Source: Synechococcus sp. UW140 (GTDB lineage Bacteria > Cyanobacteriota > Cyanobacteriia > PCC-6307 > Cyanobiaceae). Taken from it: a stretch of 43,354 nt of DNA. The translations under genes and the position numbers were made by a program. The DNA lies in NCBI GenBank assembly GCA_945877115.1, contig CAMCQR010000010.1, positions 1 to 43,354 of the forward strand. Reading direction: 5' to 3'. Below are positions 20,130 through 29,391 of the stretch, in pieces (the stretch's first letter is position 1; each line of letters starts with the position of its first letter). The notes beneath the pieces were generated by a model. The model ran no database searches. It saw nothing but the letters and a program-made list of their open reading frames with translations, and was not told the DNA's origin.

Positions 20130-22625
20130 TCAGCCCCGGGCGCCGCCAGAAACGGTGATCAGGGATCCAGCCAGGGTGTTGCCACTGGCTCCGGTGATGC
20201 GACTCACGGGTTCGGGAAGCTCCTCATTGCGCTTGGATTGGAAAGCAGGCATGGCTGCGATCGGACCGGGACGGGTGGGATTGCGGCGGCGGGCGGAGGC
20301 CCCTTCTGTGCCGGTCACATGCTTGCCCCGGTTCCAGTCATCACCGCTGATCGAGAGCCCCGAAGACTGGCCAGCACCGGTGACTCGGGAGGTCTGGCGG
20401 CCTGTGGGATCCGCCTTGGCCATAGCAGCCGCGGCAGGGGGGACAGCAACCAGGGGAGCGACGGCCCCACGGGTTGCCCCGACGGGAAGGGCATTACGGG
20501 GGGCCGAAGGACCGCGACGATCGAAGCGGAACTGCTCGGTGCCGGTCACCTTGTCATTGGCCATATCGAAGGGGCCGGTAATGCGTCCCCCGAATTCGTA
20601 CGTGCTACCGGTGACACAGCCGGTGCGATCGCGCTCTCCCTGGGCGACCCGCGCCGGAGATTGGACGCTGAATTCCTGCCAGGGTTCCGTCCCAAGAGTC
20701 TGGGGAAAATCCGCATCACTTTCCTGGGCAGCGCCACAAACGGCCCGGGTCTGGTCGCCACCGATGTACTGGGTACCGGAGATGACTTCACAAGCACCCC
20801 GATCGGCACCGGTCATGACTCCGCCGATGCCGGGTTGAATGCCGGTCATGACCGTGCCCATTCGCACCGGTGTGCGACGGCGCACGTTGTCGACCTGGTC
20901 GGTGGAACACCAGCCACCGGCCTGCTCCAGTCCGGCGTAGGGGGTACCGGTGACGGCCTTGCAGGTGCCCGGTTCATCACCGGTCACCAGCTCGGAGCGG
21001 CCGGTGCGGGTACCACTGACAACCTGATTGCGGTTGGTGACGCTGAAGCCAACCTTGGCTGCTTCCGGGGGAGCGGTGATGCCGCAGAAGGCTTGATATT
21101 GCTGGTTGCCAACATATTCGTCGCCGGTCACCAGGCGGCAGGAACCCGGTTCGTCGCCGGTGACCCTTTCGCTGCGACCCACCGATGTCCCGGTGACCCC
21201 GGTGCCCCGCAGGGTCTGGAGCTGGCTGACCTTGCTGGGGGCGCTACCTGGAAGCTGATTCTGCTGGCCGACGTATTGATCGCCTGAGATCTGACGGCCC
21301 GAGCCGCTCTCGTTGCCGGTAACCCGCTCGGAGCGACCCACCATGATTCCGGAGACGGCCTGGCCACCCGCGCTCAGGCCGTGGCCCACCTTGCGGGGAC
21401 CAGGATTGGAGACCCCACACCAGGCACCATCCTGGTTGGCTGAGACGTATTCAGTACCGGTAACCAGTTTGCAGGTGCCCGGTTCATCACCGGTGACCTT
21501 CTCGGAGCGACCGACCTCATTGCCCGTGACGCGATTGCCTTGGCTAGTGGCAGAGACTCGCACCTTGGCCGGCTGGGTGCCCAAAGGAGCGCTCTGGCAG
21601 AAGGTATTGAAAATCTCAGCTCCGAGATATTCGGTGCCGGTGACCGTGCGGCAGGTTCCGGCTTCGTTACCTGTGGTTGCCAGGGAACGGTTGGCTTGGG
21701 TACCAGTGACGGTCTGGCCCTGGCTGGTTTCGGTCAGGCCCACCTTCCAACTGGCTTCTGCGGCGGCAGCCAAGCGGGCCCCATTGCGGTTGGGGCCAGA
21801 GGGGCGACAACCACTTCCATTGCGGGCCGTGCCGGCCGAACCCACTTTGCTCTTGAGTTCTCGAACCTTCTGGGCCAGCTCACGGGTTGTCAGGTCGGGA
21901 TTGGCCTGGCGTGCCACGGCGGCGGCGGTGGTGCTGGTGGGGGTGGTAGCCGATTTACCCCGTTTCGAGAGGGCTTCACGACGGGCCAGCACCAGGGCCC
22001 GGCTGGGGTTGTACTGGGCCGAACGCTTGGTGGTGGCGCGCCGATCCGCGGCGGCGTTGGCGGCGGAGTTGCCATTGCGCCCGGCCTGGCTGCGGCTACG
22101 GGCGGCGCTGCTGCTCAACGAACGGGATGGTTCTGCAGTTTTGGTTTCAACAGGGGGAGCAACAGCAACCACCTTTGCTGCAGGTGGCTGCTGATGAGCG
22201 ACGTCACTTCGGGTGCGATCGCGGGAATTGTCGGCGCGCTTACCGCGGCGGGAAAGGGCCTCACGGCGGGCCAGCACTAGATCGCGACTGGGATTCGGGA
22301 TGGCCCGGGCGGTACCGCGGCGGGCTTCTCCCGACCGATTGGAAAGGTCTGGGGCGGGACGTGCCACAGCGGAGCTGGACGCCCTAGCTCTGGTGGCTGC
22401 AGCGGCTCGTGAAGGAAAAACAGCTCCAGCTACCACCGGGACTGCAGCAGCAGGGGCAGGAGTGACAGGAGCCTCGGCGACAGGTTCGGTGCGGGTGGGA
22501 CGGGCATCGGCAGCTGATCGCACCCGTACGGGGGCCGAATTGAAGCGACCTTCGGCTTTTTTGCCACCGTTGGTGAGCGCTTTGCGCCGCTCCAGAGCAG
22601 CTTCACGACTGGTTGTGCTGGCCAT
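20130..22625 (-). CDS. csoS2: Carboxysome scaffold protein CsoS2 (831 aa)
   Basis: N-repeats (LVLARREALSRRGKRA / LVLARREALSKRGKSA), six M-type VTG repeats, conserved C-terminal domain. Confidence 0.95.
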   Translation of the reverse strand: MASTTSREAALERRKALTNGGKKAEGRFNSAPVRVRSAADARPTRTEPVAEAPVTPAPAAAVPVVAGAVFPSRAAAATRARASSSAVARPAPDLSNRSGEARRGTARAIPNPSRDLVLARREALSRRGKRADNSRDRTRSDVAHQQPPAAKVVAVAPPVETKTAEPSRSLSSSAARSRSQAGRNGNSAANAAADRRATTKRSAQYNPSRALVLARREALSKRGKSATTPTSTTAAAVARQANPDLTTRELAQKVRELKSKVGSAGTARNGSGCRPSGPNRNGARLAAAAEASWKVGLTETSQGQTVTGTQANRSLATTGNEAGTCRTVTGTEYLGAEIFNTFCQSAPLGTQPAKVRVSATSQGNRVTGNEVGRSEKVTGDEPGTCKLVTGTEYVSANQDGAWCGVSNPGPRKVGHGLSAGGQAVSGIMVGRSERVTGNESGSGRQISGDQYVGQQNQLPGSAPSKVSQLQTLRGTGVTGTSVGRSERVTGDEPGSCRLVTGDEYVGNQQYQAFCGITAPPEAAKVGFSVTNRNQVVSGTRTGRSELVTGDEPGTCKAVTGTPYAGLEQAGGWCSTDQVDNVRRRTPVRMGTVMTGIQPGIGGVMTGADRGACEVISGTQYIGGDQTRAVCGAAQESDADFPQTLGTEPWQEFSVQSPARVAQGERDRTGCVTGSTYEFGGRITGPFDMANDKVTGTEQFRFDRRGPSAPRNALPVGATRGAVAPLVAVPPAAAAMAKADPTGRQTSRVTGAGQSSGLSISGDDWNRGKHVTGTEGASARRRNPTRPGPIAAMPAFQSKRNEELPEPVSRITGASGNTLAGSLITVSGGARG
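20735..21765 (-). repeat. CsoS2 middle-region (M) repeats, six units encoding VTG / GTCK-VTGTEY-x-FCG modules
   Basis: Recurring VTGxxxGRSExVTGDEPGTCKxVTGTEYV...C; DNA such as 'ggtgcccggttcatcaccggt' recurs at ~20965 and ~21478. Confidence 0.85.
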
Positions 22626-22680
22626 GTCCGCCCGGAAAATGAGGGAAATACAAAATCTTGAAACAGCCTGCCTTGGATGA

Positions 22681-22713
22681 TCCGGCTGAAATCCCCTAGG
22701 GATTTCAGCCGGA
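22681..22713. promoter_or_regulatory. Perfect 15-bp inverted repeat (3-nt loop) in the rbcS-csoS2 spacer
   Basis: TCCGGCTGAAATCCC-cta-GGGATTTCAGCCGGA, read directly. Confidence 0.9.
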
Positions 22714-22771
22714 ATAGGGCATAGCTGCTGAACAGATCACACCGAAGTGTGATTCCTTACGAACGTCGCAA

Positions 22772-23113
22772 TCAGCGGCCTTCGAAGACAACGAAGCAGG
22801 AACCCTGGCTTTGGGTATAGGCGTCGTAGCCAACCAGACGAACGTGGTGGTCGGGGTAGGCGCGATGGCAAGCCTCAAGCTCACTGACAATCACCCCAAG
22901 ATCCTTCTCTCCGAAGAAAGGAAGTTTCCAATAGGACCAGTAGGTGGCCATGGAGCGACTGGGATGAACGTGCTCAATCAGGGGGCTCCAACCCTGGGCG
23001 ATGATGTAAGCAATTTGATCGTAGATCTCGTCCTGGGTTAACGGCGGTAAGAAGCCGAAGGTCTCCAGGGTGGCGACTGTTTGATAGTCACCCACGGTGC
23101 TCATGAAGGGCAT
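22772..23113 (-). CDS. rbcS: Ribulose bisphosphate carboxylase small subunit (form IA)
   Basis: ETFGFLPPLTQDEIYDQIAYIIAQGWSPLIEHVHPSRSMATYWSYWKLPFFGE. Confidence 0.97.
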   Translation of the reverse strand: MPFMSTVGDYQTVATLETFGFLPPLTQDEIYDQIAYIIAQGWSPLIEHVHPSRSMATYWSYWKLPFFGEKDLGVIVSELEACHRAYPDHHVRLVGYDAYTQSQGSCFVVFEGR

Positions 23114-23209
23114 GGGGTTCCTTGGTGAAGGGATGGGGTCGACGCGGAAGCGCTAAATCCTTGAAAGTGTTGGTAACGGATCCAGGATCCGATCACCAAA
23201 CGAATGATT

Positions 23210-23249
23210 CCGGTGCAGGGCTAGGGCAATGACCATGGCCCTGCACCGG
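23210..23249. promoter_or_regulatory. Perfect 12-bp inverted repeat (16-nt loop) just 3' of rbcL in the rbcL-rbcS spacer
   Basis: CCGGTGCAGGGC ... GCCCTGCACCGG, read directly. Confidence 0.9.
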
Positions 23250-23259
23250 GTCCCGGGGA

Positions 23260-24669
23260 CTAAACGTCGAGTTTGTCGACAGTGTCGAACTCGAACTTGA
23301 TTTCCTTCCAGGTTTCCAGGGCAATCGCCAGCTCGGGGCTGTGCTTGGCGGCCTCGGTGAGGATGTCGCGGCCTTCCTTCTCGATCTCACGCCCGGCGTT
23401 GCGGGCCTTGACGCAGGCTTCGAGGGCCACCCGGTTGGCGGCGGCACCAGCGGCCGAACCCCAGGGGTGGCCGTGGGTACCACCACCGAATTGCAGCACG
23501 GAATCATCGCCAAAAATGGCGACAAGAGCGGGCATGTGCCAAACGTGGATACCACCGGAGGCAACGGCGAAGACGCCGCCCATGGAACCCCAGTCCTGAT
23601 CGAAGAAGTTACCGCGGGTGCGGTCTTCGGGCACGAACGATTCGCGCAGCTGGTCGATATAACCGAGGGTGGTTTGACGATCCCCCTCGAGTTTTCCGAC
23701 CACGGTGCCGGTGTGCAGCTGGTCACCACCGGAGAGGCGCAGGCACTTGGCCAGCACCCGGAAGTGGATGCCGTGCTTGGGATGGCGATCGATTACCGCG
23801 TGCATGGCGCGGTGAATGTGGAGCAGCATGCCGTTTTTACGGCACCACTTCGCCAGTCCGGTATTGGCCGTAAAGCCACCGGTGATGTAGTCGTGCATGA
23901 TGATGGGCTGGCCCAGTTCCTTAGCGAACTCGGCGCGCTCATACATTTCTTCGGGAGTGGCGGCGGTGCAGTTGAGGTAGTGCCCCTTCTTCTCGCCGGT
24001 TTCTTCCTGGGCTAGCTGCACGGCTTCAGCGACGAACTCGAAACGGTTCTGCCAGCGCTGGAAAGGCTGGGAGTTGATGTTTTCGTCGTCCTTGGTGAAG
24101 TCCAAACCACCCCTCAGGCATTCGTACACCACCCGGCCATAGTTCTTGCCGGAAAGACCAAGCTTGGGCTTGATGGTGCAGCCCAACAGGGGACGGCCGT
24201 ACTTGTTCATGCGATCCCGTTCAACGACGATGCCGTTCGGGGGACCCATGCAGGTCTTGATGAAGGCCATCGGGAAGCGGATGTCTTCCAGGCGCAGGTG
24301 GCGCAGAGCCTTGAAGCCGAACACATTGCCCACCAAAGAGGTGAGAACGTTGGTGATCGAACCTTCTTCGAGCAGGTCTAAGGGATAGGCGATGAAGGCA
24401 TAAAAGGCTTCCTTGTCGCCAGGAACATCTTCAATGCGATAGCAGCGGCCTTTGTAGAAATCGAGGTCGGTCAGAAGTTCAGACCAAACTGTCGACCAGG
24501 TGCCGGTAGAAGATTCGGCAGCCACGGCGGCGGCCACTTCTTCACGGGGAACACCTTCCTGGCCGGTGCATTTGAAGCAGGCCAGCAGGTCGGTGTCGAG
24601 GGGGACGTAGTCGGGAGTCCAATACGTGTCGCGGTACTCCTTGACCCCTGCGTCGTACTTCTTGCTCAT
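23260..24669 (-). CDS. rbcL: Ribulose bisphosphate carboxylase large subunit (form IA)
   Basis: [46 protein letters not shown]. Confidence 0.98.
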   Translation of the reverse strand: MSKKYDAGVKEYRDTYWTPDYVPLDTDLLACFKCTGQEGVPREEVAAAVAAESSTGTWSTVWSELLTDLDFYKGRCYRIEDVPGDKEAFYAFIAYPLDLLEEGSITNVLTSLVGNVFGFKALRHLRLEDIRFPMAFIKTCMGPPNGIVVERDRMNKYGRPLLGCTIKPKLGLSGKNYGRVVYECLRGGLDFTKDDENINSQPFQRWQNRFEFVAEAVQLAQEETGEKKGHYLNCTAATPEEMYERAEFAKELGQPIIMHDYITGGFTANTGLAKWCRKNGMLLHIHRAMHAVIDRHPKHGIHFRVLAKCLRLSGGDQLHTGTVVGKLEGDRQTTLGYIDQLRESFVPEDRTRGNFFDQDWGSMGGVFAVASGGIHVWHMPALVAIFGDDSVLQFGGGTHGHPWGSAAGAAANRVALEACVKARNAGREIEKEGRDILTEAAKHSPELAIALETWKEIKFEFDTVDKLDV

Positions 24670-24731
24670 GGGTGTCTCCGGTTGGTTCGTGGGGATGGAA
24701 AGAATGGTCAGCGCCTCAAGCGCCTAGCCAC

Positions 24732-25043
24732 TCAGTCCTTGGAACCGAGGCCGAAGCTGCTGTTTAAAGCAGGCTCAACTTCACGGTGGGGGCGGGCGAT
24801 GATGTGGGCAGCCACAAGGCCGTCACCCACGCGCTCACAGGCATCGGCACCGGCGCGGACGGCGGCGTTCACTGCACCGGTCTCGCCTCGGACCAACACG
24901 GTGACATAGCCACCACCGACGAATTCACGACCAATCAGGCGCACTTCTGCGGCCTTGGTCATGGCATCAGCGGCTTCGATGGCCGGGACCAGACCTCGGG
25001 TTTCAATCATGCCGAGGGCAATGCCCATGGTTTCGTTTGCCAT
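24732..25043 (-). CDS. csoS1: Major carboxysome shell protein CsoS1 (BMC-H)
   Basis: MANETMGIALGMIETRGLVPAIEAADAMTKAAEVRLIGREFVGGGYVTVLVRGETGAVNAAVRAGADACERVGDGLVAAHIIARPHREVEPAL. Confidence 0.96.
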   Translation of the reverse strand: MANETMGIALGMIETRGLVPAIEAADAMTKAAEVRLIGREFVGGGYVTVLVRGETGAVNAAVRAGADACERVGDGLVAAHIIARPHREVEPALNSSFGLGSKD

Positions 25044-25230
25044 TACCTGCTCCTGGAGGATGGGGTGGAATGTTCGTGAGCAACCCTGCTCCGCCACCTC
25101 GCCCCGCGTCAAGCCATTTCGGCAGGTCTGGCCATCATGGTTTCCGGGACTTCCAATAAGCTGGACTTATGAAATACCCGTTGATGGGAAAGAAATGCTT
25201 GCGCCCAAAGGGTTTCAGAGAGCACATCAT

Positions 25231-25512
25231 TCAAAAACGCTCGGCACTCGAAACGAAGCCGACGCCGCCGAAACGCCGCAAAATCGGCTGAACCAGCTGG
25301 CGCATGGGCTCCAGCTGGGTGACCTCACAAAAAACAACGATGTGGGCATTGGCCCCCAGCCCGCTGAAGTCCATCGCCTCAGAGATCTCACCCCCCTCTC
25401 CCGATCCAGTGACGTGACGCATTACCGACCAGCCGGGGGCACCGGCTTGGCGGAGGGCTTTGCAGACCCGATCCACCTCGCGTTCACTGACAAAAAGATC
25501 AATTCGTTGCAT
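25231..25512 (-). CDS. sbtB: SbtB-like PII-family protein
   Basis: 93 aa PII-like MQRIDLFVSEREVDRVCKALRQAGAPGWSVMRHVTGSGEGG..., next to sbtA. Confidence 0.88.
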   Translation of the reverse strand: MQRIDLFVSEREVDRVCKALRQAGAPGWSVMRHVTGSGEGGEISEAMDFSGLGANAHIVVFCEVTQLEPMRQLVQPILRRFGGVGFVSSAERF

Positions 25513-25548
25513 TTTTTGCTCCGTAAGAATGAATGAATGAAACTAATG

Positions 25549-26538
25549 TTAGTGGGCGGGAATAAAACGCTGTACCAAGGTCAAGTACAGGGGAATCCCC
25601 ACCACAACATTGAACGGGAAGGTCAGTCCTAGAGCTGTCGAGATATAAAGGCTAGGATTTGCCTCAGGTACGGTCATACGCATGGCAGCCGGTACAGCGA
25701 TATAGGAAGCACTGGCGCAAAGAACCATAAACAGCAGGGCGTCACCCTGGGGCAATCCCAGGAGGAGAGAGATCCCCAAGCCAAGCATGGCGTTGACTAG
25801 GGGCGCCAGAATGGCAAAACCAATGAGGAAAGAACCTGCCTTGCGTAGATCCTGAAGGCGTTGGGCCGCGACGAGGCCCATATCAAGCAGAAAGAAGCAA
25901 AGCGCTCCATAGAAGAGTTTCTCAGTGAACGGAGCCATTTTTTCGACACCTGCTGGGCTAAAAGCGCCCACAAGGCAACCGATAATGAGACTTCCAATCA
26001 ACAAAAAGACCGATCCATTAAGAAAGGCTTCCTGCAATATCTCACGCCAACGGAGCGTTCCGGCATCGCCTCCTTTGTCGGAATAAAGCTTAGCTAAGAT
26101 GATACCTACAACAATGGCGGGGGACTCCATAAGTGCCAGAGCAGCCACCATAAAACCATCAAAATCAAGATGCAAAACATTCAAAAAACTTTCAGCTGTG
26201 ATAAATGTCACGGCACTGATTGAGCCATAGGAGGCGGCCACTGCAGCCGCATTGGCCGAATCAAGTTTGAGGCGTAAGACAAAGAAACAGAGTAAAGGCA
26301 CCGCTAATGCCATGAAAATGGCGGCACCAATTGTCATCAGCACCTCCGAACCAAGTCCGCTGTCGGCGAGCTCGATGCCGCCTTTAAAGCCAATCGCCAA
26401 CAACAAATAGAGCGAGAAGAGCTTGGGCAGGGGCGAGGGAATTTCCAGATCGGACTTGAGCAGAACGGCTAGCACCCCCAGGAAGAAAAACAAAACCGGC
26501 GGTGATAGCAGGTTCTGAAGCACAAGGCTTGACTGCAT
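25549..26538 (-). CDS. sbtA: Sodium-dependent bicarbonate transporter SbtA family
   Basis: LQNLLSPPVLFFFLGVLAVLLKSDLEIPSPLPKLFSLYLLLAIGFKGGIEL and about 10 hydrophobic segments. Confidence 0.93.
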   Translation of the reverse strand: MQSSLVLQNLLSPPVLFFFLGVLAVLLKSDLEIPSPLPKLFSLYLLLAIGFKGGIELADSGLGSEVLMTIGAAIFMALAVPLLCFFVLRLKLDSANAAAVAASYGSISAVTFITAESFLNVLHLDFDGFMVAALALMESPAIVVGIILAKLYSDKGGDAGTLRWREILQEAFLNGSVFLLIGSLIIGCLVGAFSPAGVEKMAPFTEKLFYGALCFFLLDMGLVAAQRLQDLRKAGSFLIGFAILAPLVNAMLGLGISLLLGLPQGDALLFMVLCASASYIAVPAAMRMTVPEANPSLYISTALGLTFPFNVVVGIPLYLTLVQRFIPAH

Positions 26539-26792
26539 TCCGTTGACCTCCTCGCTTTCGAAACTGTGGGCAAGCTAAGGGCCATGGCTCATCGCCAGGT
26601 CAGGAGGCGCTCAAAGTTGACGCAAGCGGCGACCAACTGTGACGAATTTCCCTAATCTTGCTGCTGAGGCAGGAACCCTGGTGTTTGCCAGGGGTGGAAT
26701 GTTCAACCCGTCCCTGCCTCACCCCATTCAGAAGTCAGGGCAACCGCTCTGGGAGAATGGGCGTTTGCCTACTCCGCTTGTCCCCACGCCCC

Positions 26793-27371
26793 ATGCCCGT
26801 GCTGGTGGTTGCTAGCGGCAATCACCACAAAGTTGCTGAGATCGCCGCCATGCTTGCGCTGGTCAATCTGGAGGTGCGCCAGCAGCCCGAGGGTCTGGAA
26901 ATTGAGGAGACGGGAACGACCTACGCCGCCAACGCACGACTCAAAGCCGAAACGGTGGCCCGCCTCACCGGGCAATGGGCCCTGGGCGATGACTCCGGCC
27001 TGGAGGTGGATGACCTGGGCGGAGCCCCCGGTCTGTATTCAGCCCGCTATGCCCCCACCGATAACCAGCGCATCGCCCGCCTGCTGGACGAACTGGGAGA
27101 TTCCCCCTATCGCGGAGGCCGTTTCATCAGCGCCATGGCCCTCGCCGATCCCCAGGGACAGACGCGCCTGGAAGGTTGTGGCATCTGCCATGGAACGATT
27201 CTGAACCAACCCAGGGGCCAGGGGGGCGGCTACGACCCGATCTTCTGGGTGCGGGAAGCGGGCTGCACCTATGCCGAGATGAACCCCCATCTCAAGGCCC
27301 GCCTGGGCAGTCGGGGTAAAGCCGCCCGCGAGCTGGCGCCGGGGCTGCGACAGTTACTCGGTTTGGATTGA
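26793..27371 (+). CDS. rdgB: XTP/dITP diphosphatase (RdgB/HAM1)
   Basis: VVASGNHHKVAEIAAML...GDDSGLEVDDLGGAPGLYSARYA...GYDPIFWV; ATG at 26793 within ORF 26658..27371. Confidence 0.94.
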   Translation: MPVLVVASGNHHKVAEIAAMLALVNLEVRQQPEGLEIEETGTTYAANARLKAETVARLTGQWALGDDSGLEVDDLGGAPGLYSARYAPTDNQRIARLLDELGDSPYRGGRFISAMALADPQGQTRLEGCGICHGTILNQPRGQGGGYDPIFWVREAGCTYAEMNPHLKARLGSRGKAARELAPGLRQLLGLD

Positions 27372-27456
27372 AGAGAAAAGCGCTTGTCTGACCCTGCCCT
27401 TGTGGGTTGGGCCTATCAAGCCGCAGCATGGGGCCAGCCCCACCGCCCCTGTCCCC

Positions 27457-27960
27457 ATGGCCCCGACCCCAGCTGCCGTTACCCGGGCCGCCATCGCCCT
27501 GGGCAGCAACATCGGTGACTCGGCCTCAATCTTGAAGGACGCCCTCAAGGCCCTCGATCAGCACCCCCAGGTCAGCCTGGTCCGCCATTCCAGCTGGTAT
27601 CGCACTGTGCCGGTCGGGCCAGCCCAGGATGATTTTCTCAACGGCTGTGCCCTGCTGGAGACCGATCTGGCGGCGGATGCCCTATTGGAGTTGCTGCTAA
27701 GCACAGAACAAGATTTTGGTCGCGTCCGCCTGGAGCACTGGGGGCCCCGCAGTCTCGATCTAGATCTGATTCTTTATGGGGACCAGGTGATTAGCTCCGA
27801 CCGGCTGCAGGTACCTCACCCGCGGTTGGCGGAGCGGTCCTTTGTGCTCACGCCCCTGGCCGAAATCGCTCCCGAATGGATTGAACCCACTAGTGGCAAA
27901 ACCATCAGCGAGTTGGCTAGCCAACTGGGTGAGGACGGAATTCTGCAGCGAATTACTTGA
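27457..27960 (+). CDS. folK: 2-amino-4-hydroxy-6-hydroxymethyldihydropteridine diphosphokinase
   Basis: IALGSNIGDSASILKDALKAL...GPRSLDLDLILYGDQVI...VPHPRLAERSFVLTPLAEIAP. Confidence 0.93.
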   Translation: MAPTPAAVTRAAIALGSNIGDSASILKDALKALDQHPQVSLVRHSSWYRTVPVGPAQDDFLNGCALLETDLAADALLELLLSTEQDFGRVRLEHWGPRSLDLDLILYGDQVISSDRLQVPHPRLAERSFVLTPLAEIAPEWIEPTSGKTISELASQLGEDGILQRIT

Positions 27961-27989
27961 ACCTGAACGATTTAAAAGAAGCCAGGCGA

Positions 27990-28433
27990 TTATGAACAAT
28001 AATCAGCCACAACATGACGTTCGATACAATCGCTCACCAGCCGTTCCGTAAAATGATTAAGGGGATAGGTGAGGGCTTGTTGCGGTGGTACCCAGGCCCA
28101 CTCAGCGATCTCCTCATTGGGTACCACCAGGCTGCTGGCGGAAAAAGCGTAATAATTGACCAACACAAAGTGGGCGGGAACATGAAACTGGTCATCCAGA
28201 ATCGCCTCTTGGAGCAGGGCGAAACGCACCTGCTCAAGATCAAGGGCTACCTCCTCGCGAAACTCCCTAAGCAGGCCCTCCTCCAGGCTTTCACCCCAAT
28301 CAAGCTTGCCACCGGGAACACCCCAGGTGCCGCGCCATTTGGTCGTGCGCACGATCAGCACCTCGGCCCTGGGATTCACCACCAAGGCCCCGACGGTGCA
28401 AAGGGGACGGGGCGGGATTAGGGGGTCGGTCAC
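27990..28433 (-). CDS. Nudix hydrolase
   Basis: Nudix box [23 protein letters not shown]. Confidence 0.9.
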   Translation of the reverse strand: MTDPLIPPRPLCTVGALVVNPRAEVLIVRTTKWRGTWGVPGGKLDWGESLEEGLLREFREEVALDLEQVRFALLQEAILDDQFHVPAHFVLVNYYAFSASSLVVPNEEIAEWAWVPPQQALTYPLNHFTERLVSDCIERHVVADYCS

Positions 28434-29287
28434 GCGTTGATCTGGGCGACGGCCCGCATGGCGGCGGCGGCGGCCTCATCAATATCGCCCTCCTTGCCAG
28501 CCAAGGTTAGGCGGCCAAAGGCCCCTACCGCTTTGACATCAACCACGGTGATATTGGAGGACTTTTCGGCCTCGTTGGCAGCGATCAGTACATATCCAGC
28601 CGGTTCTGTCTCCAGAATGAACATGCTCATGCCGGCTTGAATCATCGAACCGCGGCGGTTGAGGCGGTTGATCAAAACGGCGTGATCAGGGGTAATCGAA
28701 TAGATGATTTCGGTCCAGGTAACCTCACAGCGGCTGCGCTGCTCGATGCTACTGCCAATGGCTTCGAGTACTACCTCACCGGAATGCAGCACATTGCTCT
28801 GGTCGCGGTGATACATGGCCAGTGAGCCGAAGGCCCGCTCCACCACCATCTGTCCCAGCCGCACGGTACTGGCCTTGAGAGCGATATCGGTGACCCGGTG
28901 GACCGCCATGCCGGGAGACACCTCCAGCCAGAGGCAAGCATCACCGGGAATGGGCAAAAACCCCTGGGAAACGGTGCCCATGTAAGCCGCCAGCTGGGGC
29001 TGTAGGGAATCCAGAAAAACGTAGGTGCGCAGTTCGATGGACTGCACATGGCTGTTCTGGCGCAGCCGGTAGCCGTCGGTGTCGGTGGTGATGACGCAAC
29101 TGGCGCCGCTGTCCCCTTGAATGCCGCTGATGTCGGTGCCCGTGATCGCTGGGCGGCCCAGTTGCAGCGATTCACGGCGGCGACCCAAGGCACGATTTTC
29201 GCTGCTCTGGGGCAGGGAAAGGCTGCTGGCGCGGCGGGGGCGGTTGCTCGAAGCGGTCACGGCAGTCTCACAGGGCTTCCACAGCAA
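28430..29287 (-). CDS. csoS1D: CsoS1D, tandem-BMC (BMC-T) carboxysome shell protein
   Basis: Two BMC halves; [42 protein letters not shown] ... [46 protein letters not shown]. Confidence 0.9.
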   Translation of the reverse strand: MLWKPCETAVTASSNRPRRASSLSLPQSSENRALGRRRESLQLGRPAITGTDISGIQGDSGASCVITTDTDGYRLRQNSHVQSIELRTYVFLDSLQPQLAAYMGTVSQGFLPIPGDACLWLEVSPGMAVHRVTDIALKASTVRLGQMVVERAFGSLAMYHRDQSNVLHSGEVVLEAIGSSIEQRSRCEVTWTEIIYSITPDHAVLINRLNRRGSMIQAGMSMFILETEPAGYVLIAANEAEKSSNITVVDVKAVGAFGRLTLAGKEGDIDEAAAAAMRAVAQINA

Positions 29288-29391
29288 CCAAACCCTTTAT
29301 CTCCAGTGATTCTACGGGTCAGCCGGTGCCGACCCCGCAACATAAAGGCGGCTTTGGTGCCCGCAGCGACAGCAAATCAATCAGCACTTGC

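Noticed and set aside
19932-21287. Long plus-strand ORF (451 aa), and others such as 7206..8153 and 8141..9025
   Set aside because: Antisense shadows of csoS2/csoS3, the transferase/htrA genes; low-complexity translations caused by high GC, no family signal
20735-21765. Possible CRISPR or DNA repeat array
   Set aside because: Repeats are in-frame protein modules of CsoS2 with irregular DNA spacing; no constant direct repeat with unique spacers
8420-22225. HIP1 octamers GCGATCGC (for example ~8426, ~19458, ~20626, ~22207)
   Set aside because: Only a few copies seen, no clustering; common in cyanobacteria
20130-22625. Programmed frameshift in csoS2 giving CsoS2A/CsoS2B
   Set aside because: No convincing slippery heptamer and structure noticed; one full-length frame is present
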